Shown here: piece after piece, positions 25,252 through 41,983 of the stretch | Numbering within the stretch: the stretch's first letter is position 1 | How the letters are laid out: each line of letters begins with the position of its first letter | DNA from: Pseudomonadota bacterium | GTDB taxonomy: Bacteria; Pseudomonadota; Alphaproteobacteria; Sphingomonadales; Sphingomonadaceae | DNA length: 64,000 bases | Assembly: GCA_023400405.1 (NCBI GenBank) | Contig: JAEXFD010000027.1 | Coordinates: 62,001-126,000 of the forward strand | Direction: 5' to 3' | Made by a program: the position numbers and the translations under genes | Notes under the pieces: generated by a model | What the model saw: the letters and a program-made list of their open reading frames with translations, nothing else | Database searches by the model: none | Told to the model about the DNA's origin: nothing

Positions 25252-26112
25252 TTAGGGGCGGGAAGCGACCAACAGCGCCGCCAGCGCGCGGTTGAGCGGG
25301 GCGTCGATGCCGTGCTTCTCGCCGAGCCGGACGATGACGAGGTTGCGCGCATCGACTTCGGTGCGGCGGCCGGCGATGAAATCGGCGTGGAGCGAATTGA
25401 TCGACTCCGGATGCGCGCGCCGGGTCCATTCGACCACCTTCTCGGCCAGCCCGTCCTTGAGATCGGCCCCTTCGGCCCGGCCGACGGCGATGCACTCCCG
25501 CACCAGCCCCCGCATCACGTCGGCGGCGCCTTCGTCCTGGACGACCTCTGCCGGGCGGCGGGTGAGCGCGCTGACGATGCCGGTGCAGTTGATCGCGAGC
25601 TTGCGCCAGGCGGCCGTGAGGAAATCGGGCGTGGTCTGCGCATCGATCGGCGTATCGGCGAATAGCGCCACCAGCGCCTCGCCGGTCTCGCCTTCGGGCA
25701 CATGGATCGTGCCGTTGCGGCGCTGGAGGATGCGGCCGGGACCGCGCCGCTCCGCCGGCAGGTCGATGATCACCGGAACGGTGCGCGGGCGCGGCACGCT
25801 GGGGAAGCGATCATAATGTTCGACGCCGTTCTGGACCACGGCGAGCCGCGTCGCCGGACCCATCAGGCCGGGCAACCAGGCGGCGGCGCCCGCGCCGTCA
25901 TAGGTCTTGGTGGCGGTCAACACCCAATCGACCGGCTCGGCCCGGGCAGGATCGGTGAGCACGCGCGGGGTGGCGCGGATCGTCCCTTCGGGCGTCTCGA
26001 CTTCGAGGTCGTCGAGCGGCGAGCGGACGCAGAGGATCACCTCGTGCGTTTGCGCCAGCCAGGCGGCGAGGGTGCCGCCGATCGCGCCGGCGCCGATCAC
26101 CGCGATGCGCAT
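25252..26112 (-). CDS. Ketopantoate reductase-like oxidoreductase (ApbA/PanE family)
   Basis: 286 residues. The N-terminal Rossmann motif GAGAIGGTLAAWLA binds NADPH, and the C-terminal helical domain has AWRKLAINCTGIVSALTRRP with the conserved Lys and Asn. The family reduces 2-dehydropantoate to pantoate for pantothenate and CoA, but many members in this size range act on other 2-oxo acids, so I give no gene symbol. The start is the ATG at 26112 (MRIAVIG), overlapping the stop of the DUF1993 gene by one base. The stop is 1 base from the convergent modC stop. Confidence 0.85.
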   Translation of the reverse strand: MRIAVIGAGAIGGTLAAWLAQTHEVILCVRSPLDDLEVETPEGTIRATPRVLTDPARAEPVDWVLTATKTYDGAGAAAWLPGLMGPATRLAVVQNGVEHYDRFPSVPRPRTVPVIIDLPAERRGPGRILQRRNGTIHVPEGETGEALVALFADTPIDAQTTPDFLTAAWRKLAINCTGIVSALTRRPAEVVQDEGAADVMRGLVRECIAVGRAEGADLKDGLAEKVVEWTRRAHPESINSLHADFIAGRRTEVDARNLVIVRLGEKHGIDAPLNRALAALLVASRP

Positions 26113-26618
26113 CACAGGCCGCCCAGATAGTCGAGCTTGACCAGCGGCACGCCGCGATGGCGCAGGATCGCATAGGTGGTGGTGACGTGGAAATAGAAGT
26201 TGGGAAGCACGAATGCGGTCACATAGGGCAGCCCCCTGAACTGGTAGCTGCGGCTCGGCGTCTTCACTTCGATCTCGGCATCCTCGCGGCCGTCGATGCT
26301 CTCGCGCGGGATCGAATTGAGGAACTCGACCGTCGCCTGGATGCGCGCCTGGAGCTCGTCGAAGCTGGCCTCGGTATCGGGCATCGCCGGTGGCTCGATC
26401 CCGGCGAGGCGGGCGCCGGCGAACTTGGCGGCGTCGCTGGCACGCTGCACTTGGGCAGTGAGCGGCGCCATGTCCTCGAACAGCCGCGCCTCGAGCAGCG
26501 TATCGTGGAGCAGGCCCCGGGTATCGGCCCAGTCGCGGCCCTTGTCGAGAAAGGCCGCCATCGCCGCGAAGCCGCGGACCAGGGGCGGCACGCTCAGATC
26601 ATAGAGTTCGATCGCCAT
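26112..26618 (-). CDS. DUF1993 family protein
   Basis: 168 residues: ELYDLSVPPLVRGFAAMAAFLDKG at the N-terminus and a conserved YVTAFVLPNFYFHVTTTYAILRHRGV near the C-terminus, both diagnostic of DUF1993, which has a DinB-like four-helix bundle. The molecular role is unknown. It is the first gene of a two-gene unit, and its stop overlaps the start of the reductase. Confidence 0.85.
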   Translation of the reverse strand: MAIELYDLSVPPLVRGFAAMAAFLDKGRDWADTRGLLHDTLLEARLFEDMAPLTAQVQRASDAAKFAGARLAGIEPPAMPDTEASFDELQARIQATVEFLNSIPRESIDGREDAEIEVKTPSRSYQFRGLPYVTAFVLPNFYFHVTTTYAILRHRGVPLVKLDYLGGL

Positions 26619-26662
26619 GGCGCGCAGATAAGCCGCGCGCGAGCCGTTGGAAAGGCCCGGGG

Positions 26663-28408
26663 TCAGTGCATCGTCGCGCCATGTGCGGTGCGGCGCGGCG
26701 TGTGGCGACCCTGGGTTGCGATCGTGAACGCGGCGCTGCTCTGGGCGAGCGCCTCGACTTCGTTGGTGAGGTTGCGGGCCGCGGCCGAGGTTTCCTCCAC
26801 CATCGCGGCATTCTGCTGGGTGCCGCGGTCCATTTCGCCGATCGCAGCGCTCACCTGAGTGATCGCCGAGGATTGGGCATTGTTGTCCTCGGCCATGGTG
26901 CCGATCAGGGCGTGGACCTGGCCCACGTCCGCGGAGATGTCGGACAGCGCGCCATCGACCTTCTGCACGGCCTCGACTGCGGCGGCGACATCGGTTTGGG
27001 TCGCGGTGAGCTGGTCTCGGGCCAGGCCGGCCTCTTCCTCGGCGCGCATCGCGAGCGCCGAGACGAGATCGGCCACCACCGCGAAGCCACGCCCCGCCTC
27101 GCCGGCGCGGCCGGCCTCGACCGCCGCGTTCATCGCGAGCACGCGCGTCTGGAAGGCGATCTTGTCGAGGCCCTCGATCACGCCATCGATCCCCTTGGCG
27201 CTGTCGGCCACGCGAGTCATCGCGCCGACCGCCTCGTCGGCCAGGGTGCGGCCGGTGCCGACCACGGCGATCGCCGTGTCCGCGCGCGACAGCGTCTCGT
27301 TCGCCGACAGCGCGATCGAGCGCAGTCGATGGTCGATCGCGTTGATCGCGGCATTGGTCTGTTCGAGGGTCGCGGCATTGCGTTCGGTGCGGCGGGCAAG
27401 GTCTTCCGAGGCATGCGCGATTTCATCGGCGCCGGTGCGGATATTGTCGGTGCCGGCGATGACGCTGCCGATCAGCGTGCGCAGCGCGGCGGCGGCCTCG
27501 TTGAAGCTGCGCTTGAGACCCGCGAACGGCCCGTCCAGATCGGCGTCGATGCTCGCAGTGAGGTCGCCTCGGGCCATCGCATCGAGGCTTGCGCCGATCG
27601 TATCGACGATCAGCCGAGTCTGTGCGGCCTTCTCGCCCTCGGCGCGAACGAGCTTCGATCGAAAGGCGTCGAGCGCCTTGCCGATATCGCCGAGTTCGTC
27701 CGGACGATCGGCATGCGGCACCGGCGCCGTCAGGTCGCCCGCATCGAGCAAGCGCATCGCCTCGGCGAGATCGAGCAGCGGCCCGACCACCAGGCGTCGC
27801 GCCGCGCGGGTGAGGAGGAGCGCGGCGCCGATCCCCGCCGCCAGCGCGAGTGCCAGGATCACCATTGCGATGGTGCCGAAGGTCGCGGCCGCGTTGCCGA
27901 CCCGCGATGCATGCGCCTCGATCGCGTCCGATGCGGCCGCCATCGAGCGTTCGAGCGCGCGGAACTGGACCATGAAGCCTGGCATGCCCGCGCGTGCCGC
28001 CGAAAGATCGTGACTTGCGAGAGTGACGATCTGGCCGGCAGCGGCAGCATAGGCGTCCATCGGCGCCTTGAGCTGGCGAGTCGCCGCGACCACCGATGCC
28101 TCGCCCGAAAACGCCGCATCCTCGTCGATCGTTCGCGAGAGGGTGGCGACATGTTCCTTCAGGTCCGCTGCCGCCTCGCGCCCGGTGTCGCCGCCGGCGA
28201 GCGCCGCGAGCACGTCGGCGCGCACCGCGTCGTGCATCATGTCCGCTTCCATATGGTTGCGCAGCAGGCTTCCGGCCTCTCCCTGCTCGGCAAGCGCGCG
28301 GTTCTGTTCGAACGAGACGCCAAGCGCCGTGACGCCGGACAATGCCGTGATGCCGACCAGCACGAATGCGGCCTGCCGAGTAGCTTGGTTGAGCGAGGTG
28401 ATCTTCAC
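26663..28408 (-). CDS. Methyl-accepting chemotaxis protein
   Basis: 581 residues. First transmembrane helix about 12-30, a small periplasmic sensor of about 140 residues with helical character, second helix near 175-200 (MVILALALAAGIGAALLLT), HAMP-like linker RRLVVGPLLDLAEAMRLLDAGDL, then a cytoplasmic signalling domain with the hairpin tip EIAFQTRVLAMNAAVEAGRAGEAG (read in parts). The hairpin tip reads KIAFQTRVLAMNAA, the family hallmark for CheA/CheW binding. The start is GTG with GGGAG upstream. No che genes are nearby, so it is an orphan receptor. Confidence 0.9.
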   Translation of the reverse strand: MKITSLNQATRQAAFVLVGITALSGVTALGVSFEQNRALAEQGEAGSLLRNHMEADMMHDAVRADVLAALAGGDTGREAAADLKEHVATLSRTIDEDAAFSGEASVVAATRQLKAPMDAYAAAAGQIVTLASHDLSAARAGMPGFMVQFRALERSMAAASDAIEAHASRVGNAAATFGTIAMVILALALAAGIGAALLLTRAARRLVVGPLLDLAEAMRLLDAGDLTAPVPHADRPDELGDIGKALDAFRSKLVRAEGEKAAQTRLIVDTIGASLDAMARGDLTASIDADLDGPFAGLKRSFNEAAAALRTLIGSVIAGTDNIRTGADEIAHASEDLARRTERNAATLEQTNAAINAIDHRLRSIALSANETLSRADTAIAVVGTGRTLADEAVGAMTRVADSAKGIDGVIEGLDKIAFQTRVLAMNAAVEAGRAGEAGRGFAVVADLVSALAMRAEEEAGLARDQLTATQTDVAAAVEAVQKVDGALSDISADVGQVHALIGTMAEDNNAQSSAITQVSAAIGEMDRGTQQNAAMVEETSAAARNLTNEVEALAQSSAAFTIATQGRHTPRRTAHGATMH

Positions 28409-28533
28409 GCGGGAGTCTCCCAGGCGCCGCGAGTACGGGCGGCTTTCCAGACTCGCTAATTATAGGCCGGCGCCGCCGGTTCGGGTCGCGACCCTCTACA
28501 ATTGAGCCCAAGAGCAATTGCGAAGAGGCCCAT

Positions 28534-29712
28534 ATGATGCGCGTCATCCTGGCGGCCGGGCCCGCGGTCCTGGCGCTGCTTTCGTCTCTCCCCGCGGTGG
28601 CGCAGGAGGCCGCGCCGCCGCAGCCGCCGCTGACCGTTTCCGGCAGTTATCGCCTCGACCTGGTCGGCGTGGCGGCCGATGGGCGGGCCATGCGCGCCAC
28701 CGGGCTGGACGACCTGTTCGTCGAGGCGGACGCCGATCTCGATCGGCTCGCCGGCTGGCAGGGCGCGCGGCTGCACGTCGATGTGCTCAACAATCTCGGC
28801 GGCCGGCCCAATGACCGCGCGGGCACGCTGCAGGGGATCGACAATATCGAAGTGGCCCATCCCCGCCTGCGCCTGTTCCAGGCCTGGATCGAGCAGTCGC
28901 TCGGCAAGGCGACGAGCTTGCGCGCCGGCCTCTACGACCTCAACAGCGAATTCTACAGCAACGATGCTGCGGCGCTGCTGATCCAGCCGGCATTTGGCGT
29001 GGGATCGGAGATCGCCGCCACCGGCACCAACGGCCCCTCGATCTTTCCGATCACGGCGCTGGCCCTGCGGATCGAACATCGCGTCGGCGCCGGCGGCTTC
29101 GTGCGTGCCGCTGCCATCAACGCGACCGCCGGCGTGATCGGCGACCGGCACGGCTCGGCGTTCGATTTCCACCACGGCGCATTGCTGATCGGCGAAGCAG
29201 GCGTGGAGAGGCACGGCGCCAAGATCGCACTGGGCGCCTGGGGCTATACCCAGCGCCAGGACGACATCGCCGCGACCGATGCGGGCGGCGATCCGATCCG
29301 GCGTGCTGCCCATGGCGCCTATCTGATCGCACAGACCGCCCTGAACGATCCGGACGGCCGGTTCGCGACCAGCCTGTTCGTGCGTGCCGGGATTTCGGAC
29401 GGGCACACCACGCCGTTCAAGGGCGGATGGCAGGCGGGCCTGCTCGCGACGCACATATTTCCGGGCCGGCCCGACAGCCAGCTTTCGATCGGCGCCCAGC
29501 ATGCCGAGATCGCGCGCGGCTATCGGGACGCGCTGCGCAGCGGCGGCACGCAGGCGGCGGACAACGAGCATGCCGTGGAGCTGACCTATTCGGACAAGCC
29601 CGCCCGCTTCCTGACCCTCCAGCCCGATTTGCAGCTGGTCTGGAACCGGGGCGGGGACGCGCGGGCGGATCGGGTGACGGTGGCGACGTTGCGAGTGACG
29701 CTCGAATACTAG
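28534..29712 (+). CDS. OprB-family carbohydrate porin
   Basis: 392 residues. Signal peptide ending SLPAVA-QEA, then GSYRLDLVGVAADG, LHVDVLNNLGGRPNDRAGTLQGIDN, RLFQAWIEQSLG and SLRAGLYDLNSEFY, motifs of the OprB barrel. The final residue is Tyr, as expected for an outer-membrane barrel. It allows sugars or other small solutes to diffuse through the outer membrane. AAGAGG precedes the ATG; a second ATG follows directly. It is monocistronic and divergent from the chemoreceptor. Confidence 0.87.
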   Translation: MMRVILAAGPAVLALLSSLPAVAQEAAPPQPPLTVSGSYRLDLVGVAADGRAMRATGLDDLFVEADADLDRLAGWQGARLHVDVLNNLGGRPNDRAGTLQGIDNIEVAHPRLRLFQAWIEQSLGKATSLRAGLYDLNSEFYSNDAAALLIQPAFGVGSEIAATGTNGPSIFPITALALRIEHRVGAGGFVRAAAINATAGVIGDRHGSAFDFHHGALLIGEAGVERHGAKIALGAWGYTQRQDDIAATDAGGDPIRRAAHGAYLIAQTALNDPDGRFATSLFVRAGISDGHTTPFKGGWQAGLLATHIFPGRPDSQLSIGAQHAEIARGYRDALRSGGTQAADNEHAVELTYSDKPARFLTLQPDLQLVWNRGGDARADRVTVATLRVTLEY

Positions 29713-29765
29713 AGAAAAGGGCCCGCATGCTTGCGGATCGGCGCGGCCGGCGCGAAAGGGGCGGC

Positions 29766-30026
29766 ATGGATCTCGACGCGCTGCTGCTCCACTATTTCGG
29801 CACCGACATGCCCGAGGACCTGCCCGAAGCCGAACGCGAGCGTGGGCAGGAGCGGCTGCGCATCGATTTCGGCGTCGAGCGCGAGCCGTCGCGCCGCTTC
29901 GCGCTGTGGGTGCTGATGGAAGGCCTGGGCATCGCGCCGCTTCCCGCCGATGCCTTCGCGAAGGCGCCGGACCTCAAGGCCGCGGCGGACCGCTATCTCG
30001 ACGCGGCATGGAAGCTCGATCGCTGA
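29766..30026 (+). CDS. Hypothetical small cytoplasmic protein
   Basis: 86 residues, acidic and helical (MDLDALLLHYFGTDMPEDLP, then ERGQERLRIDFGVEREPSRRFALWVLMEGLG). AAGGGG lies 5 bases before the ATG. No signal peptide or membrane segment. I do not recognise a named family. It is 53 bases after the porin gene on the same strand and may be cotranscribed. Confidence 0.7.
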   Translation: MDLDALLLHYFGTDMPEDLPEAERERGQERLRIDFGVEREPSRRFALWVLMEGLGIAPLPADAFAKAPDLKAAADRYLDAAWKLDR

Positions 30027-30040
30027 GCCGCCGCGCCGCC

Positions 30041-30379
30041 TCAACAGTTTCCTGAAAGCTGGAGCGTCAGCGAACGGTGCACCTGCGCCTCGATTCGGCT
30101 GGCGGCCGGGATCGCTGCGGTCCGGCCGCTGAACAATCCGCCAAGGAGGATCGGCGTGCCCTGCGGGAGTGGCCTGCTCTCGCTGCAATTGGCTTCCTGC
30201 GGCGCGAAGGCCAGCACCGCTGCAGCGAAAGCGACGATCATTGCGTCCCCGTTGGCGCCGGTTCGGCCGAAATGGGCGTGTCGCCCGGCCCGGTGCCGCA
30301 ACGACGGGCCAAGCGTCGTGGCGCTCGGCACGTCCTGCGCCGAGGCTGCCAAGCAGACGGAAAGTAACGTTGCAATCAC
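30041..30379 (-). CDS. Possible small secreted protein, uncertain
   Basis: A 112-codon frame beginning at GTG with GGAG 8 bases upstream and a signal-peptide-like start (IATLLSVCLAASA-QDV). The middle is Arg/His-rich and the end reads LPQGTPILLGGLFSGRT. A shorter version could start at the ATG at 30241, which has its own hydrophobic segment (IVAFAAAVLAFA). Two signal-like segments in one short protein make the exact gene unclear. No family recognised. Confidence 0.35.
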   Translation of the reverse strand: MIATLLSVCLAASAQDVPSATTLGPSLRHRAGRHAHFGRTGANGDAMIVAFAAAVLAFAPQEANCSESRPLPQGTPILLGGLFSGRTAAIPAASRIEAQVHRSLTLQLSGNC

Positions 30380-30502
30380 CGTGAAGTCTCCACAGATGAT
30401 CTTTCGCCGGGCGCGGTGCGCAACGCAGGACTCTTGTCGCGCCAGTCCAGTTGCGGCAATCCAGTGCCGCCCGAGGGGAATCGGGCAGTCTTTATGGGGG
30501 GA

Positions 30503-30913
30503 ATGATGAAGGTTCGTATTGCGCTCGCCGCCGCGGCGATGCTTGCCGCCGCTCCGTCGATGGTGTCGGCGCAGGACAAGAACGGCAGAGGCGACAGGCA
30601 TTATGTCGTCGTCAACGAAGATGTCGGCGTGCCCGTGTTCGCCACCGACCTGCCCGATCACCCATACAAGGTACTCGGCGAAGTGAAGGCGGGCGTGCGC
30701 AAGGCGACCGTGTTCAGCAAGGGAGCCTCGCAGGGCAAGATCTACCGCGAATTGTGGGAACGCGCGCAGAAGATGGGCGCCGATGCCGTGATCAACGCCC
30801 AATATGGCAATTCGCACGTCACCGCGCTGAGCTGGGGCAAGACCAACGCCACCGGCACCGCGATCAAGTTCCTGACAGCCGAGGAAATCGCTGCGGGTGC
30901 CGCGGCGAAGTGA
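30503..30913 (+). CDS. Secreted hypothetical protein, YbjQ-like features
   Basis: 136 residues with a signal peptide (VRIALAAAAMLAAAPSMVSA-QDK). The mature part has YKVLGEVKAGVRKATVFSKG and AQKMGADAVINAQYGN, a pattern reminiscent of the heavy-metal-binding YbjQ-like or other small alpha/beta folds, but the match is weak. GGGGGGA precedes a double ATG; either could be used. The role is unknown. Confidence 0.7.
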   Translation: MMKVRIALAAAAMLAAAPSMVSAQDKNGRGDRHYVVVNEDVGVPVFATDLPDHPYKVLGEVKAGVRKATVFSKGASQGKIYRELWERAQKMGADAVINAQYGNSHVTALSWGKTNATGTAIKFLTAEEIAAGAAAK

Positions 30914-31085
30914 GGCCGTGACCCTTGAGTGCCACCGTCTTGTCCGGGGGCGGCTCCAGTGGCTGCCGACCCGGAGAGCCGCTCCGGCGCTCTGCGGCAA
31001 GCAAGGCTCGATCCACAAGCGGCGCTTATCCTTTTTGCGACGAATCTGATTCGTGCCGCTGCAAGCGGCAATCTAAATTCTGCGG

Positions 31086-31418
31086 ATGAGCCAATCCGTA
31101 CCCGTAGACCTCGCCGCCCAGCACCGCGCGGTTCGCGAGCCTTATTGGAAAGCTTCGCTAACTCGGGTGAACGACCATGAGGTGCGGATGAGCGTGATGA
31201 CTACCGCCTTTGATTGGCACGTCCATCCGACTTCGGACGAGACGTTCCTGGTGCTGGAAGGCGAAGTGGTCCTCTCCTTCGAGGAGGGCGAGGGCGTACT
31301 CAGGCCAGGGCAGCTGTTCACCGTGCCGCGCGGGGTCCGCCACAAGACGCGGCCGGGCGGCGAGCGATCGGTCAACCTGACATTCGAGCGGGCGGACGCC
31401 GTCACTCTCTTCGACTAG
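31086..31418 (+). CDS. Single-domain cupin protein
   Basis: 110 residues forming one cupin barrel. Motif 1 is DWHVHPTSDETFLVLEGEV, with metal-binding His, His and Glu; motif 2 is PGQLFTVPRGVRHKTRPGG, with the third His. It is likely a small metal-binding enzyme or sensor; the substrate is unknown. No partner gene is close. The 172 bases before it show nothing I can support. Confidence 0.85.
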   Translation: MSQSVPVDLAAQHRAVREPYWKASLTRVNDHEVRMSVMTTAFDWHVHPTSDETFLVLEGEVVLSFEEGEGVLRPGQLFTVPRGVRHKTRPGGERSVNLTFERADAVTLFD

Positions 31419-31455
31419 GCACCGCGGATTGGGCCTCGGACAGCTGAAGCTCAAA

Positions 31456-31491
31456 GAAAAAGCCGCCGCCCGGAGGTCCCGGACGGCGGCT
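31456..31491 (-). terminator. Intrinsic terminator of rpoC
   Basis: Read on the minus strand: arms AGCCGCCGTCCGG and CCGGGCGGCGGCT (one mismatch) with a 5-base loop, then TTTTCTTT. It lies 37 bases after the rpoC stop and ends the operon. Confidence 0.9.
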
Positions 31492-31527
31492 CGTTTCTTC
31501 AGCGCTTCGAGCGGCTGAGCGGGCCGA

Positions 31528-35814
<4,287 letters not shown>

Positions 35815-35913
35815 CTTTATTCCTTCTGCGGGAATGCCCCGCGAAAATCATTCAGAGAGGAGAACAGGCGGACCGCCCTCCCCCGCCGAAGCGAGGAAGG
35901 GCGCTTGATCCGG

Positions 35914-40029
<4,116 letters not shown>

Positions 40030-40349
40030 TCTGTTTTCCCAATCGCGGCCCCTTGCGAGGCCCGCTCTCAATGCAGCAGCCACGGCGCGCCGACCGGCGA
40101 TCCGTGACCGTAAATGTCTCTCGGCGCCCACCCTCGATCCGCGAGCGGATCAGGACGCCTGGATGTATCCGCCCCCTTGGGGAGGGGCGACGCCTTCGCA
40201 CCGGTCGGAGGGCGACAAACCGGGCCTCGGCGCTTTCGCGCGGGATTCAGGGAATCTGCGAACGCGCATATATACACCCTTCTTCGGCGAAATAAAGGCC
40301 CCTCACGCGAGCAGTCGACAGTTTCAATCAGCGTGATAAGCCTAGCCTT
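40030..40349. promoter_or_regulatory. rpoB leader and divergent promoter region
   Basis: A 320-bp gap between rpoB (minus) and the FKBP gene (plus). On the minus strand, near 40269-40297, TTTATT is followed after 16 bases by TATATA, a plausible -35/-10 pair giving an rpoB leader of roughly 230 bases. I see no gene in it. The long leader could hold a regulatory structure. Confidence 0.4.
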
Positions 40350-40865
40350 ATGAAGCACATCGCCCTGCCCGTTCTCGCCGCCCTGTCGCTTGCCGCCTGC
40401 GCCTCGACGCAAGACGCTCGTCTCGCCGAACCGCGCACGCCCGTCGGCCCCGCTACCCAAGAGAACTGGGAGGTCGGCCAGGCCGCCTATTTGATGTGGA
40501 ACAGCCAGCAGCGCGGCTGGAGCGTCACGCCCTCCGGTCTGCAGTATCGTCGCGTCGGCAAGGCCAACCCCAAGGGCGAGCAGCCGACGGCGACCGACAC
40601 GGTTAAGGTCCACTATCGCGGCACCTTCATCGATGGGCGCGAGTTCGACAGCTCCTACTCGCGCAACGAACCGACCAGCTTCCCGCTCAACCGCGTCATC
40701 AAGGGGTGGACCGAGGGCGTGGCCCTGATGCGCGAAGGCGAGACCTATGAGTTCGTCATCCCCGCCGAGCTGGCTTACGGCCCGCGCTGGATGGGCACGG
40801 AGATCCCCGCCAACTCGGCCCTGCGCTTCACGGTCGAGCTGCTTGAGGTGAACCCGGAGCGCTAG
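40350..40865 (+). CDS. FKBP-type peptidyl-prolyl isomerase, lipoprotein
   Basis: 171 residues. Lipoprotein signal with lipobox LAAC (Cys near residue 18), a spacer of about 65 residues, then the FKBP domain: DTVKVHYRGTFIDGREFDSS, VIKGWTEGVALMREGE and FVIPAELAYGPR. The aromatic and Asp residues that line the isomerase pocket are present. It likely assists folding of envelope proteins in the periplasm. Divergent from rpoB; its stop overlaps the stop of the convergent peptidase gene. Confidence 0.9.
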   Translation: MKHIALPVLAALSLAACASTQDARLAEPRTPVGPATQENWEVGQAAYLMWNSQQRGWSVTPSGLQYRRVGKANPKGEQPTATDTVKVHYRGTFIDGREFDSSYSRNEPTSFPLNRVIKGWTEGVALMREGETYEFVIPAELAYGPRWMGTEIPANSALRFTVELLEVNPER

Positions 40866-41801
40866 TCCAGGTTCATGCCCGGCTTCCAACCGCTCTCGAC
40901 GAGGAAGGTCTTGGCGTCCGTCATCTGCAATATCTGTCGCAGGGCTTCGCTTTTGTCCGGAGCGTTCCTGTAATAGGCCTTGGCGATCCGGTAGCCGACC
41001 CAGTAGCCGAGGTCGCCAGGCTTCTCAGGCGTTGAATTATAGACCCAGGCCGACAGGTCGGTCTTGTCCTGATCAGCGATGAAGGCGGTCTCGATCTCGA
41101 GTTCACGTCCACGAGTCTGCGGCGCGAGATAGGCATAGGCCGGCGCGCCGATCATCAGTTCAGTGACGAACTCCGCGACGCCCTCGGCCATCGACACCTC
41201 CAGCACCGTGAACTGCTCTTTTTCAGTAAGCTCCGGCGCCTGCTGGGTGTGGACATACTCGTGGATCAGAACGCCCACGAAGCGGTCCTCGATGTCGGGA
41301 TTGATGAAGTCGGTGGCGCAGAGCGCCTCCAAGCCCACCTGGATTCCGTCCACCGGACTGCCGACCGCGACCGGGCGGCCGCGACCGATCACAAAGGTCG
41401 CTGACGGAAACTGCGCCTCGGGATACTGATCGATGAAACGGGCCAGCCCCTCGGCGACCCGCGCACGGACGCGCGGCAGGTGGTCGGCGCAGGCCCGCGC
41501 CTCGACATAGATTTCGGGTCGAGCAGCCATGGCGTCCGCCATCCTCGCGCCCGTCACCCTGCGCACCTTCGCCAGGTGCGTCAGGCCGGTGGAGCCGCCA
41601 TCCAGATAGGCTTGAAGCTGCTCAGCGCTCGGCCGTCCGGCGGTGCTGTCGTAGCGCATAGAAGCGGTCGACGTCGCCGGTCTCGATCACGGGTTCGGGG
41701 CTGGCGCGATCCGGCGCCGCCATCTGGGCCGCGAACGTCGGCGACGACGCCGAAAGCGCCAGCACGGCGGCGACGCTCGCCAGAATCCGCTTCCCGTTCA
41801 T
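40862..41801 (-). pseudogene. Zinc peptidase-like protein (DUF2268 type), frameshifted
   Basis: Two frames together make one protein. The 5' part (from ATG 41801, with GGAG upstream) encodes signal peptide MNGKRILASVAAVLALSASS and GDVDRFYAL, then runs into a stop at 41622. The 3' part continues in another frame as YDSTAGRPSAEQLQAYLDGG and onward, with the zinc motif HEYVH followed by a later Glu, to the stop at 40862. The break is near 41650-41660 (one base too many or two too few). The rest is intact and under 320 residues total, so this may be a recent mutation or a sequencing error. Function: probable secreted gluzincin-type metallopeptidase. Confidence 0.75.
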
Positions 41802-41983
41802 GTGATCTCCATCGCCTTGTGACACCGCTGTCACGCTAGTACGCAATCGGAGCCGGTGAAATCCGCCTCCGCGCAGGCGACCCAAACATGACGGCGAATT
41901 CATACGCCCACGTCGGGCTTGACCATAGCCGCAACGCACAGTGATCTGCTGCGTCCTCGCCGCCTTGCCGGAAAGTCCCTCTG

